Source: Deltaproteobacteria bacterium
GTDB lineage: Bacteria; Myxococcota_A; UBA796; GCA-2862545
Reading direction: 5' to 3'
DNA length: 64,000 nt
NCBI GenBank assembly: GCA_006226595.1
Contig: SBGP01000111.1
Span: 112,204-176,203 of the forward strand
Positions 1 to 7,105 of the stretch are shown in pieces (the stretch's first letter is position 1; each line of letters begins with the position of its first letter). The position numbers were made by a program, and so were the translations under genes. The notes beneath the pieces are model-generated. The model saw only the letters and a list, made by a program, of their open reading frames with translations, ran no database searches and was not told the origin of the DNA.

Positions 1-1
1 C

Positions 2-985
2 ATGTACCGCGGCGACGACATCTACCTCCTCAACTTCTGGCCCATGGACGACCTGAACACCACCGGCGGCGGTGCGCGGTTCGCCAGTGGTGGGCTCGAC
101 GTCCAGGCCCACGTCGGCCTGAATCGACTGCTCTACGGCGACCAGTTCCAGGAGGTCGCGCGTCCCCTGCCCGGCGGAGTCGCGAGCGAGCAGGTGCTCG
201 TGCTGGACCGGCAGCGCACCATCGCGTCGCTGCGCGCCGGATACCAGCTCGGGGACGAGATCGTGTTCCGCACGCGCGTGTACGGCGAGCTGCACTCGCT
301 GCCCGCAGGTGAGCGGCTCGTGGACGACCCGTTCTCGAGCGACCGCCTCGAGACGCTGCCGTCGGACATGGGCAGCATGGTCGGCGTGCAGTTCTCCACC
401 TGGGGCTGGGCACCGCAGTCGTTTGCACACCTCTGGCTGCGCTACGCCACCGGCCTCGCCGCGATCGACGAGCTCGCCCCGAGCGGAGACGTCGCCGACG
501 ACGAGCGGGTGCGCAGCGCCCACCGCACGACCCTGGCGCTCTCCGGCAACCAGGAGACGGACCTGTTCGCTGTCCAGGTCGGCGCCGAGCTCTCCTACTA
601 CGTCGATGCGGACGGCCTGCAGCGCGACGTGGACGACCGATGGGAGCTTTCGGCCGCCGTACGCCCCCAGGTGTACGCGACCGAGCACGTCGCCATCGCC
701 GCGGAGTTCTCGCACCAGCTCGTGCGTCCGAACGGCCTGAACCCGCGCACCGAGCAGTTCGACGTTCCCCACATCACCAAGCTGTCGCTCATCCCCGGGC
801 TGCAGCCGACCAAGGGCCAGTTCACGCGACCGCGCGTGTACGCCCACTACACGCTGACCCTCATGGATCAGGCCGCCCAGGACTGGTTCCCCGCGGGGGA
901 CGTGCGCGTCGCTCCGACCCAGCATTTTGTCGGTCTCGGCGCCGAGTGGTGGCTCAACTCGCAGCGGCAGATCCTCCCGGAATAA
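2..985 (+). CDS. Outer-membrane porin, LamB/maltoporin-like, 5' end missing
   Basis: The reading frame is open from the window edge, so the first in-frame ATG at base 2 is probably internal and the signal peptide lies outside. The visible 327 residues alternate polar and hydrophobic positions with aromatic girdles, as in outer-membrane beta-barrels. The opening (RGDDIYLLNFWPMDD followed by a GGGA segment) resembles the constriction-loop region of LamB-type sugar porins, and the last strands carry an HFVGLGAEWW-like ending. A role in passive uptake of oligosaccharides follows from the family but is not shown here. No sugar-metabolism neighbours are visible. Family assignment is from pattern recognition only; another large porin family is possible. 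Confidence 0.55.
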   Translation: MYRGDDIYLLNFWPMDDLNTTGGGARFASGGLDVQAHVGLNRLLYGDQFQEVARPLPGGVASEQVLVLDRQRTIASLRAGYQLGDEIVFRTRVYGELHSLPAGERLVDDPFSSDRLETLPSDMGSMVGVQFSTWGWAPQSFAHLWLRYATGLAAIDELAPSGDVADDERVRSAHRTTLALSGNQETDLFAVQVGAELSYYVDADGLQRDVDDRWELSAAVRPQVYATEHVAIAAEFSHQLVRPNGLNPRTEQFDVPHITKLSLIPGLQPTKGQFTRPRVYAHYTLTLMDQAAQDWFPAGDVRVAPTQHFVGLGAEWWLNSQRQILPE

Positions 986-1010
986 GCCGCCGCGTTCCGC
1001 CACTCGCGAA

Positions 1011-1048
1011 GATCTGTGAAGTTGCCTCAAGGATGCACTTGACAGATC
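1011..1048. terminator. 12-bp inverted repeat after the porin gene, candidate terminator or operator
   Basis: Arms 1011-1022 and 1037-1048 pair over 12 bases with one G-G mismatch around a 14-base loop, 25 bases after the porin stop. No T-run follows, so Rho-independent function is uncertain. The right arm contains a perfect TTGACA (1039-1044) directed toward the downstream peptidase gene, but no good -10 box follows at 16-18 bases. The repeat may therefore instead overlap a promoter. Confidence 0.4.
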
Positions 1049-1174
1049 AAGGGTCACCTGGCATCCCTGGACCTACACCCTCCCGATCCCACCGGACGCC
1101 CGTCCACCGGGATCACGGCCTCCCGGCCTCCTTCCCCTCGCCTCCCTCCATCCCCGCCCTCCTCGGAGCACTCC

Positions 1175-2194
1175 ATGCGTCTTCAGAACCCGCCCGGCGG
1201 CCTGCCGTGGGCCCTGTACGCCGTCACCGCGGCCAGCCTCGTCCTCAACCTCGTGCTGCTCGTGAAGCTCGGCAAGGACTCGCCCGACGCCCAGCCCGTC
1301 GCCGCTGGTGAGCTCGCGGTCGAAGCCCCCGCCCTCGAGGCGCCGGCGGTGGTCGCTCCCGAGGTGGTTCCCGCGACGGAAGCCCCGGTCGAGGCCTTCG
1401 CGCCGAGCGTCGACGTGCCGAGCGACGTGAACGTCGTCGCCGCCAGCGTCGTGCACAGCCTGGCCCGCACCTTCCAGAACAGCGTTCCCGCCGAGCAAGC
1501 CGACGTGCTCTCCGCGGTCTACGCCCGCCCGTTCTTCTGGGACCTGAACCTGCGCACCGACCTGCAGAAGGGCGACGAGGTCCAGGTGGCCTACACCTGG
1601 GACGGTGAGCTGGCCCACGTCGAGGCGGCGACCTACGCGAGCAAGAAGCTCGGCAAGACGCTGTCCGCCTACCGCTACACCGCGACCGGCGACACCTACG
1701 CGTCCTACTGGTCGGCCGCCGGTGTCGAGGCCGCCGAGCGCCTCGTCGACAGCCCGCTGCACCAGTACGAGCAGGTCACGTCGCTGCTCAAGGACCGTCC
1801 GACCCACAAGGGCATGGACTTCAAGGTCGAGGTCGGCGCCGACATCGTGTCGCCGCGCTCCGGCAAGGTCATCCGGACCGACTGGAACTGGAAGTACAAC
1901 GGCAACTGCGTCGAGGTGCAGTACAACGACGGCACCCTCGCCCGCTTCCTGCACCTGTCCGAGACCACGGTCAAGCCCGGCCAGTCCGTGACCAAGGGCA
2001 CGAAGCTCGGCCTGAGCGGCAACACCGGTCGCTCCACCGCCCCGCACCTGCACTACGAGCTCGAGCAGAACGGCCGCGTGGTCGACCCCATCGACTACCA
2101 CGGCACCACCCGCCGCAGCCTCTCCGAGACCGACATGGCCTCGTTCGGTGGCGAGGTCGAGCGTCTGCAGGCCATCCTCGACAGCGCCGGCTGA
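1175..2194 (+). CDS. Membrane-anchored M23 family metallopeptidase
   Basis: A 339-residue protein with one N-terminal membrane segment (about residues 10-32), an Ala/Pro/Val-rich linker, and a C-terminal LytM/M23 domain. The zinc-site motifs of M23 endopeptidases are visible: H211-x3-D215 (HKGMD) and the H291-L-H293 pair (PHLHYE), preceded by the usual SGNTGRS glycine-rich stretch. It is therefore likely an active periplasmic peptidoglycan endopeptidase, or a LytM factor regulating one. GGAG at 1164-1167 supports the ATG at 1175. A strong hairpin terminator follows, so it appears to be a single-gene unit. The substrate crosslink cannot be inferred. Confidence 0.88.
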   Translation: MRLQNPPGGLPWALYAVTAASLVLNLVLLVKLGKDSPDAQPVAAGELAVEAPALEAPAVVAPEVVPATEAPVEAFAPSVDVPSDVNVVAASVVHSLARTFQNSVPAEQADVLSAVYARPFFWDLNLRTDLQKGDEVQVAYTWDGELAHVEAATYASKKLGKTLSAYRYTATGDTYASYWSAAGVEAAERLVDSPLHQYEQVTSLLKDRPTHKGMDFKVEVGADIVSPRSGKVIRTDWNWKYNGNCVEVQYNDGTLARFLHLSETTVKPGQSVTKGTKLGLSGNTGRSTAPHLHYELEQNGRVVDPIDYHGTTRRSLSETDMASFGGEVERLQAILDSAG

Positions 2195-2212
2195 GTCGCC
2201 CGCCTCGAACCC

Positions 2213-2238
2213 GACGCCCGGCCCTCGTGCCGGGCGTC
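2213..2238 (+). terminator. Rho-independent terminator after the M23 peptidase gene
   Basis: A perfect 10-bp stem (GACGCCCGGC paired with GCCGGGCGTC) closes a 6-base loop 18 bases after the stop codon. It is followed by TTCGCT rather than a long T-run, which is common in GC-rich genomes. Confidence 0.75.
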
Positions 2239-2255
2239 TTCGCTCAGGAGCCCAG

Positions 2256-2714
2256 ATGTCCCGCTGGCAGCAGCTGGTCGATACCCTGACCCTCGCCCCG
2301 CACCCCGAGGGCGGCTTCTACCGGGAGACTTTCCGCTCTCCCGTGAGGCTGGACACGCCCCGTGGCGAGCGCTCAGCGTCCACGGCCATCTACTTCCTCC
2401 TGCCGCCGGGCACGTTCTCGGCGTGGCACCGGGTGCTCGGTGGCGACGAGGCCTGGCATCTGTACGAGGGCGCGCTGGATCTGCACCTGCTCGACGAGCG
2501 CGGCCATCGGGTCGTGCGCCTCGACGCCGACCACCCGCAGGCCATCGTCCCCGCCGGTGCCTGGCAGGCCTCGGTACCGGTGGACTACGCCCTGTGCGGA
2601 TGCACGGTCGCGCCGGGCTTCGAGTTCACGGACTTCGAGATGCCCCCTGCCGACGTCCTGCACGCACTGTTTCCGGACGAAGCCGACGTGATCGAGGCAC
2701 TCACGCGCGGCTAG
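2256..2714 (+). CDS. Cupin protein of the DUF985 family
   Basis: A 152-residue single-domain cupin. The N-terminal HPEGGFYRETF signature and the following STAIYFLLPPG, SAWHRV and W-H-L-Y segments are typical of the DUF985 group (yeast YML079w and bacterial relatives), whose substrate is unknown. The late segment AVPAGxWQA-like plus CTVAPGFEFTDFE also fits. The chosen ATG follows CAGGAG at 2245-2250; a longer frame upstream would run through the terminator of the previous gene and is rejected. It is a soluble protein with no operon partner. Confidence 0.85.
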   Translation: MSRWQQLVDTLTLAPHPEGGFYRETFRSPVRLDTPRGERSASTAIYFLLPPGTFSAWHRVLGGDEAWHLYEGALDLHLLDERGHRVVRLDADHPQAIVPAGAWQASVPVDYALCGCTVAPGFEFTDFEMPPADVLHALFPDEADVIEALTRG

Positions 2715-2732
2715 GCCGGGTACGCTGGCGGC

Positions 2733-3314
2733 ATGCCAAACGGGTACGCCATCCTCATGACCGCGGCGCTGGCGAGGCCACCGGAGGCCGCCGAACTCCC
2801 CTCGCCCTCCGCGGGCCGAGGCCCGTCCCCCGCCGAGGTAGCGGACCCGAGCTATCGCGCACGCCTGCGACGACGACAGCGAGTGGGCGGACTGCTCGCC
2901 ACGGGCGGGCTGGTCGTCGGAAGCGTCGGTGTGCTCGCGATCGCGACCACCTGGGACCCGGGCCCCACGCCAGGCGCCATTCTGGGCGGCAGCGCGCTCG
3001 GCCTCGGAGGACTGGGCATGGTCATCGGACTGCCGATGATGAACACCGCGGCCATGCGCGAGGCGACGGTCCTCGAGCGCCAGGGATTCGACATCCGGAG
3101 GGGCTCGGGCACTGCGGCCTGGGTGACCTTTGGCGCGAGCCTCCCCGCCATGGCGTTCTTTCCGGTGGGCGTCCCGCTGTACGTGTTCAGCCTGGTCCTC
3201 GCCTCGGACCAGGTTCGACGGAACGAGCGCGCCGCCTCCACGCCGATGGTGCGGGTGCAGCTCACCCCACGAGCTGGCCGTTCCCCAGGGCTCGCGCTCC
3301 AGGGAACGTTCTAG
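2733..3314 (+). CDS. Small multi-pass membrane protein of unknown function
   Basis: About 193 residues with a Pro/Ala-rich N-terminus, a basic stretch RARLRRRQR near residue 43, and four hydrophobic segments (roughly 51-70, 82-104, 130-147, 147-160). No catalytic motif or family was recognised. The start is uncertain: ATG at 2733 or the in-frame ATG at 2757 are both possible and neither has a strong ribosome-binding site. It ends 11 bases before the convergent aldehyde dehydrogenase gene. Codon usage is typical of the window, which supports a real gene. Confidence 0.6.
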   Translation: MPNGYAILMTAALARPPEAAELPSPSAGRGPSPAEVADPSYRARLRRRQRVGGLLATGGLVVGSVGVLAIATTWDPGPTPGAILGGSALGLGGLGMVIGLPMMNTAAMREATVLERQGFDIRRGSGTAAWVTFGASLPAMAFFPVGVPLYVFSLVLASDQVRRNERAASTPMVRVQLTPRAGRSPGLALQGTF

Positions 3315-3324
3315 GGTCGAGGCG

Positions 3325-4875
3325 CTAGTCCTCGACCTTGCCGAGAACCTTCTCGAGCAGCGCGCGGTCGCCCTGGATCGCGGTGCGCTGCCAGTAGAAG
3401 CGCAGGCCACGCTCCCCGCCGAGCTCCTCGCCGCCGCCGGCCTTGCCGGGCCCACCGTGCACGAAGCCGGGCAGCACGGTGCCGGGGCCCATGCCCTGGT
3501 CGTGCACCTTCTTGGAGCCCCACTGGAGACGGCCGTGCCACGGCGCGAGACCGAGGACGACCTCGCCGCCGAAGCCGCGGTCGTCGCTGTACACCGAGGA
3601 CACGAGTCCACCGCCACCCTTGGCGACGATGGCGACGGCGTCGGAGGCCTCACCGCTGTACACGACGACCGTACCGACCGGCCCGAACACTTCGTGGTCG
3701 TGCACGAAGGGCGCGTTGATACCCTTGTCGGTGCGGAACAGGCGCGGGGCGACCCAGAAGCCCTTGCCGTCCGGAAGCTCCTGCGGGTGCGTCCAGCTCG
3801 CGTCGGCGGCCGCCTCGAGCTCGGCGATGCCGGCGAGGATGTCGCGCTGCTGGGCTGCGGTGGCCAGCGGCGACACGGTGGTCGCGCGGTCGTTGACGTC
3901 ACCCATGGCGTGGGTGCCCATGCGGTCGACAAGCGCCTCCCACACCCACTCCACGCTCGACGCGGGCACGAGGATGCGGCGGATGGCGGTGCACTTCTGG
4001 CCGGCCTTCTGGGTGAGGTCGCGCACGACCTCGTTGAGGAACATCGCGAAGGTATCGGAGCTCTTCTTGACGTCAGGGCCGAGGATCGCGGCGTTGAGCG
4101 AGTCCGCCTCGACGTTCACGGGGATGTTCAGGTCGAGCACCCGCGGGTGTCCCTTGATCATGCGGCCGGTGTCGCCCGAGCCGGTGAACGCAACGACGTC
4201 CTGGGCATCGAGGTGATCGAGAAGATCCCCCGCGGAGCCAGCGAGCAGGCTCACGGAGCCTTCGGGCAGCACACCCGCCTCGTGCCACAGCTCGACGATG
4301 CGCGCCGTGACCACAGCGGTGGCGGTGGCCGGCTTCTCGAGCGCAGGCACACCGGCGAGCAGGCTCACGGCGAGCTTCTCGCCCATGCCCCATGCGGGGA
4401 AGTTGAAGGCGTTGATGTGCACCGCGACGCCCTGGCGGGGCACGAACAGGTGCTGACCGACGAAGCGCGGCGCGCGACCGATCGGCTCGCTGGGCCCGTC
4501 GAGCAGCCACTTGGCGTCGCCCATGCGCTTGCCGAGGGCACCGTAGTACGCGAGGGTGCCGGAGGCGCCGTCGACGTCGAACTTCGCATCGCCACGGGTG
4601 TTTCCGCTGTTCTCGGCAGCCAGCTCGATCAGCTCGTCACGGTGAGCGTGGATCACCTTGCCCATGGCCTTGAGCGCCGCGCCGCGCTCGGCGAAGCTCA
4701 TCGCGCGCAGCGTGGGACCACCGACCGTGCGGGCGTACCGAAGCGCCGCGCCGAGATCGAGGCCGCGCGTCGAGGTCTCCGCGATCGCCTCCCCGGTGAC
4801 GGCGTTGGTGAGCGTGGATGCAGGGGCGTCCCCGCTGACCCACCGACCCTCGAGGAAGCTCTTGAGCTGACGCAT
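3325..4875 (-). CDS. Aldehyde dehydrogenase of the PaaZ/BoxD (3,4-dehydroadipyl-CoA semialdehyde) type
   Basis: 516 residues covering a full ALDH fold. It matches the ALDH half of PaaZ across its length: VAVHINAFNFPAWGM, LEKPATATA with the NAD-contacting Lys181, the GSAGDLLDHLDAQDVV segment, general-base Glu256 (VEADSLN) and catalytic Cys295 (AGQKCTAIRR), and the HGGPGxAGGGEELGG signature near the C-terminus. The MaoC hydratase domain of PaaZ is absent, as in BoxD and stand-alone versions. The enzyme probably oxidises a CoA-linked semialdehyde from aerobic aromatic (phenylacetate or benzoate) breakdown. No paa or box neighbours are present, so the exact substrate is open. GGAGGG directly upstream fixes the ATG at 4875. 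Confidence 0.85.
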   Translation of the reverse strand: MRQLKSFLEGRWVSGDAPASTLTNAVTGEAIAETSTRGLDLGAALRYARTVGGPTLRAMSFAERGAALKAMGKVIHAHRDELIELAAENSGNTRGDAKFDVDGASGTLAYYGALGKRMGDAKWLLDGPSEPIGRAPRFVGQHLFVPRQGVAVHINAFNFPAWGMGEKLAVSLLAGVPALEKPATATAVVTARIVELWHEAGVLPEGSVSLLAGSAGDLLDHLDAQDVVAFTGSGDTGRMIKGHPRVLDLNIPVNVEADSLNAAILGPDVKKSSDTFAMFLNEVVRDLTQKAGQKCTAIRRILVPASSVEWVWEALVDRMGTHAMGDVNDRATTVSPLATAAQQRDILAGIAELEAAADASWTHPQELPDGKGFWVAPRLFRTDKGINAPFVHDHEVFGPVGTVVVYSGEASDAVAIVAKGGGGLVSSVYSDDRGFGGEVVLGLAPWHGRLQWGSKKVHDQGMGPGTVLPGFVHGGPGKAGGGEELGGERGLRFYWQRTAIQGDRALLEKVLGKVED

Positions 4876-4934
4876 GTACCCTCCGTGGCAAGAGGGCGCG
4901 CATAACATAGGTGCCCACGCTTGGAGACCACGCC

Positions 4935-5228
4935 GTGCGATTCGCCACCACCCTGACGCTGTTCCTCGCCGCCTGCCAGCCCGCGCTGGAGATTCCCCCC
5001 CCGCCGCCGCCGGCCCGCGCGGTGCTCACGCTGTACATGCACCCCGACGGCAAGACGAACTGCGTCGAAGCCGAGGGCGGCGAGTGGCAGGCGAATCCAG
5101 CGTGCTGCCCGAAGGGCTTCTCGCCCGCGGGCTTCTCGGCGCCGAGCGCGACGCTGTACCTCGACGAGTCGAACAGCCCGAACCGGCGGATCTTCCGGCA
5201 CCTGGTGTGCCTGGAAGATCGCGGGTAG
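4935..5228 (+). CDS. Small lipoprotein of unknown function
   Basis: 97 residues starting at GTG 4935, chosen because it follows GGAG by eight bases and gives a proper lipoprotein signal ending LAAC with the lipidated cysteine at residue 14. A proline run follows, then a compact domain with four cysteines (NCVEA, ACCPKG, LVCLED) that could form disulfides in the periplasm. No family recognised. It is divergent from the aldehyde dehydrogenase and converges on lpxA, whose stop lies two bases away. Confidence 0.6.
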   Translation: MRFATTLTLFLAACQPALEIPPPPPPARAVLTLYMHPDGKTNCVEAEGGEWQANPACCPKGFSPAGFSAPSATLYLDESNSPNRRIFRHLVCLEDRG

Positions 5229-5230
5229 CG

Positions 5231-6013
5231 CTAGCGACGCCCGACGCTGCGGGCGATGCCGCGACGGCTGCTGCTCACGAAGGCGAGCAGCTCCGCGACC
5301 TCGGCGAGCTCGGCGTCCTCGACCCGAGCCACCGCGGCCCGCAGGGGCAGGCCCTCGGTGAACAGGATCCGCCAGGCCTCCTTGAGGTGGCCGACGGCCT
5401 CGGGGGACACGCCCGCTCGCTTGAGTCCGACCACGTGCAGGCCGAACAGTCGCGCGCGGTCCCCCTGTGCGAGCGAAAACGGCGGCACGTCCTGGGTGCA
5501 CATCGCGCCCTGCCCCACCATCGCCAGCCGTCCGATGCGGCAGAACTGGTGCACGGCAGCGCCCACGCCGAGGACGGCGCCATGGCCGACGTCGACGTTG
5601 CCGGCCAGCGTCGCACTCGTCGACAGGACCACGTCGTTGCCGACCTTGCCGTCGCAGGCGACGTGGCTGTGGCTCATGAACACACAGCGATCGCCGATCT
5701 GCGTGAGCTGACGGCCCGCGGAGCTGCCGCGGTGCACGGTGCAGAACTCGCGGATGACATTGTCCTCGCCGATGACGAGACGCGTCTCGACGGACGGATC
5801 GTGGCGATTGTCCTGGGCCTCGCCCCCGACCACGGCATGCGCGTCGATGCGGGTGCGCGCGCCGACAGTGGTGGGTCCGAGCACGACCGCGTGCGGGCCG
5901 ACGACGACGCCGTCCGCGAGGGTCACATTCGCGCCAATCACAGCGTACGGCCCGACCTCCACGTCTCCGAGAGTGGCGGATGGGTCGACGACCGCGGTGG
6001 GATGCACTGCCAA
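5231..6013 (-). CDS. lpxA: Acyl-ACP:UDP-N-acetylglucosamine O-acyltransferase LpxA
   Basis: 260 residues, close to the usual 255-265. The N-terminal two thirds show the hexapeptide repeats of a left-handed beta-helix; the helical C-terminus contains FGLHVVGLKRAGVS and LKEAW segments typical of LpxA. His117 (in SHSHVACD) aligns with the catalytic base His125 of the E. coli enzyme, and AVHQFC and DVPP follow as expected. It catalyses the first step of lipid A synthesis in the cytoplasm. It is the last gene of the skp-fabZ-lpxA group, 34 bases after fabZ. lpxD, often between skp and fabZ, is not here. Confidence 0.93.
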   Translation of the reverse strand: MAVHPTAVVDPSATLGDVEVGPYAVIGANVTLADGVVVGPHAVVLGPTTVGARTRIDAHAVVGGEAQDNRHDPSVETRLVIGEDNVIREFCTVHRGSSAGRQLTQIGDRCVFMSHSHVACDGKVGNDVVLSTSATLAGNVDVGHGAVLGVGAAVHQFCRIGRLAMVGQGAMCTQDVPPFSLAQGDRARLFGLHVVGLKRAGVSPEAVGHLKEAWRILFTEGLPLRAAVARVEDAELAEVAELLAFVSSSRRGIARSVGRR

Positions 6014-6047
6014 GGGTCTCCTCCGTAGGACTACAGGTCCCGGGAGT

Positions 6048-6482
6048 CTACGCCTCGCGGGGAGCCAGCGCCGCCATCAGCGTACCGTTTGCCACGCGCT
6101 GGCCGTCCACGCGGGCCTCGGCCGCGAAGGTCACGATGCCCCGCCGCTCGGACTCGAGCGTCGCTTCCAGCTCGAGCACGTCGCCCGGTCGCACAGGCTT
6201 GCGGAAGCGCAGCCTGTCGTAGCCGACGAGGTACACCGCGTGCCCCTGGGCGCCCGCTTCACCAGCCAGCGCGGCCACGGCCGCCGTCTGCGCCAGCGCC
6301 TCGGCAATGAGCACGCCCGGCATCACCGCATGACCAGGGAAGTGTCCAGGCACCCAGAACGCGTCCTCGCGGACGGCGTGCGTGCACACGGCACGGTGCC
6401 CCGCCTCGAGCTCGGCGATCGCGTCGACGAGCAGAAACGGGGCGCGATGTGGGAGCAGCTCCTCGACCGAGGGGAAGCTCAC
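6048..6482 (-). CDS. fabZ: 3-hydroxyacyl-ACP dehydratase FabZ
   Basis: 144 residues with the hot-dog fold signature PHRAPFLLVD, the active-site motif GHFPGHAVMPGV with catalytic His47, and Glu61 in IAEALAQ. FabZ dehydrates beta-hydroxyacyl-ACP in fatty-acid elongation and competes with lipid A synthesis for the same hydroxyacyl pool, which explains its pairing with lpxA. The GTG start overlaps the stop of skp (GTGA), indicating translational coupling. A longer upstream frame exists but lies inside skp and is not plausible. Confidence 0.92.
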   Translation of the reverse strand: MSFPSVEELLPHRAPFLLVDAIAELEAGHRAVCTHAVREDAFWVPGHFPGHAVMPGVLIAEALAQTAAVAALAGEAGAQGHAVYLVGYDRLRFRKPVRPGDVLELEATLESERRGIVTFAAEARVDGQRVANGTLMAALAPREA

Positions 6483-6973
6483 TTGCTGTTGTACCGGCGG
6501 ATCAGGTCGTCGGTCATGTCGACCGTCGCGCCACCGGCGAACACCACCGCCGCCTTGTCCACGACCAGGTCGTAGGACTTCTCCTTGGCGATGGTCTCGG
6601 TCAGGGCACGCATCTTCGTGTCGAGATCCGCGAGCAGCTGGTAGTAGGTGGTCTGCATCTCCTGCTCGTACTGCATGTACAGCTGCTGGAAACGCTCCTG
6701 CTTCGCGACGATGCCCGCCTCGACTTCCTTGCGGGCCTCGTCGGACATGACGGCGGCACGCTGCTGGTAGTCGGTGTACTCCTTCTCGAGCTCGACGCGC
6801 ATGCCGTCCAGCTCGGTCTTGCGGGAGGCGTACATGGACTCCAGCTGGGACTGGGCAGCCTTGCCCTCCTCGGTCTCGTTGACGGCGCGCTCGAAGTCGA
6901 CGACGGCAATCGTGCCCGCCTCGGCAACCGTGGCGCAGAGCAGGGTGAGCAGCAGGAAGATGTGGCGAAGCAT
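6479..6973 (-). CDS. skp: Periplasmic chaperone Skp/OmpH
   Basis: 164 residues: signal peptide to about residue 19 (ending VAEA), a short beta segment GTIAVVDFERAV, then a long charged helical region predicted to form the tentacles of the trimeric chaperone, closing with YDLVVDKAAVVFAGG and VDMTDDLIRRYN, both typical of OmpH proteins. It would hold unfolded outer-membrane proteins on the way to BamA. In many genomes it follows bamA directly; here bamA lies about 3.8 kb upstream, with two other genes between. Confidence 0.9.
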   Translation of the reverse strand: MLRHIFLLLTLLCATVAEAGTIAVVDFERAVNETEEGKAAQSQLESMYASRKTELDGMRVELEKEYTDYQQRAAVMSDEARKEVEAGIVAKQERFQQLYMQYEQEMQTTYYQLLADLDTKMRALTETIAKEKSYDLVVDKAAVVFAGGATVDMTDDLIRRYNSK

Positions 6974-7105
6974 GCAGAGAACCTCGATGAATGCGGGTCC
7001 GCCCCGAAGGCGGGGTCGCGGGGCTTAACCGCTCGGTCACGGCCTTACCAACGCCCCGACGCTGCTACGTGTTCCGAGAGCGCCAAGCCTTCACGCCATG
7101 CGCCG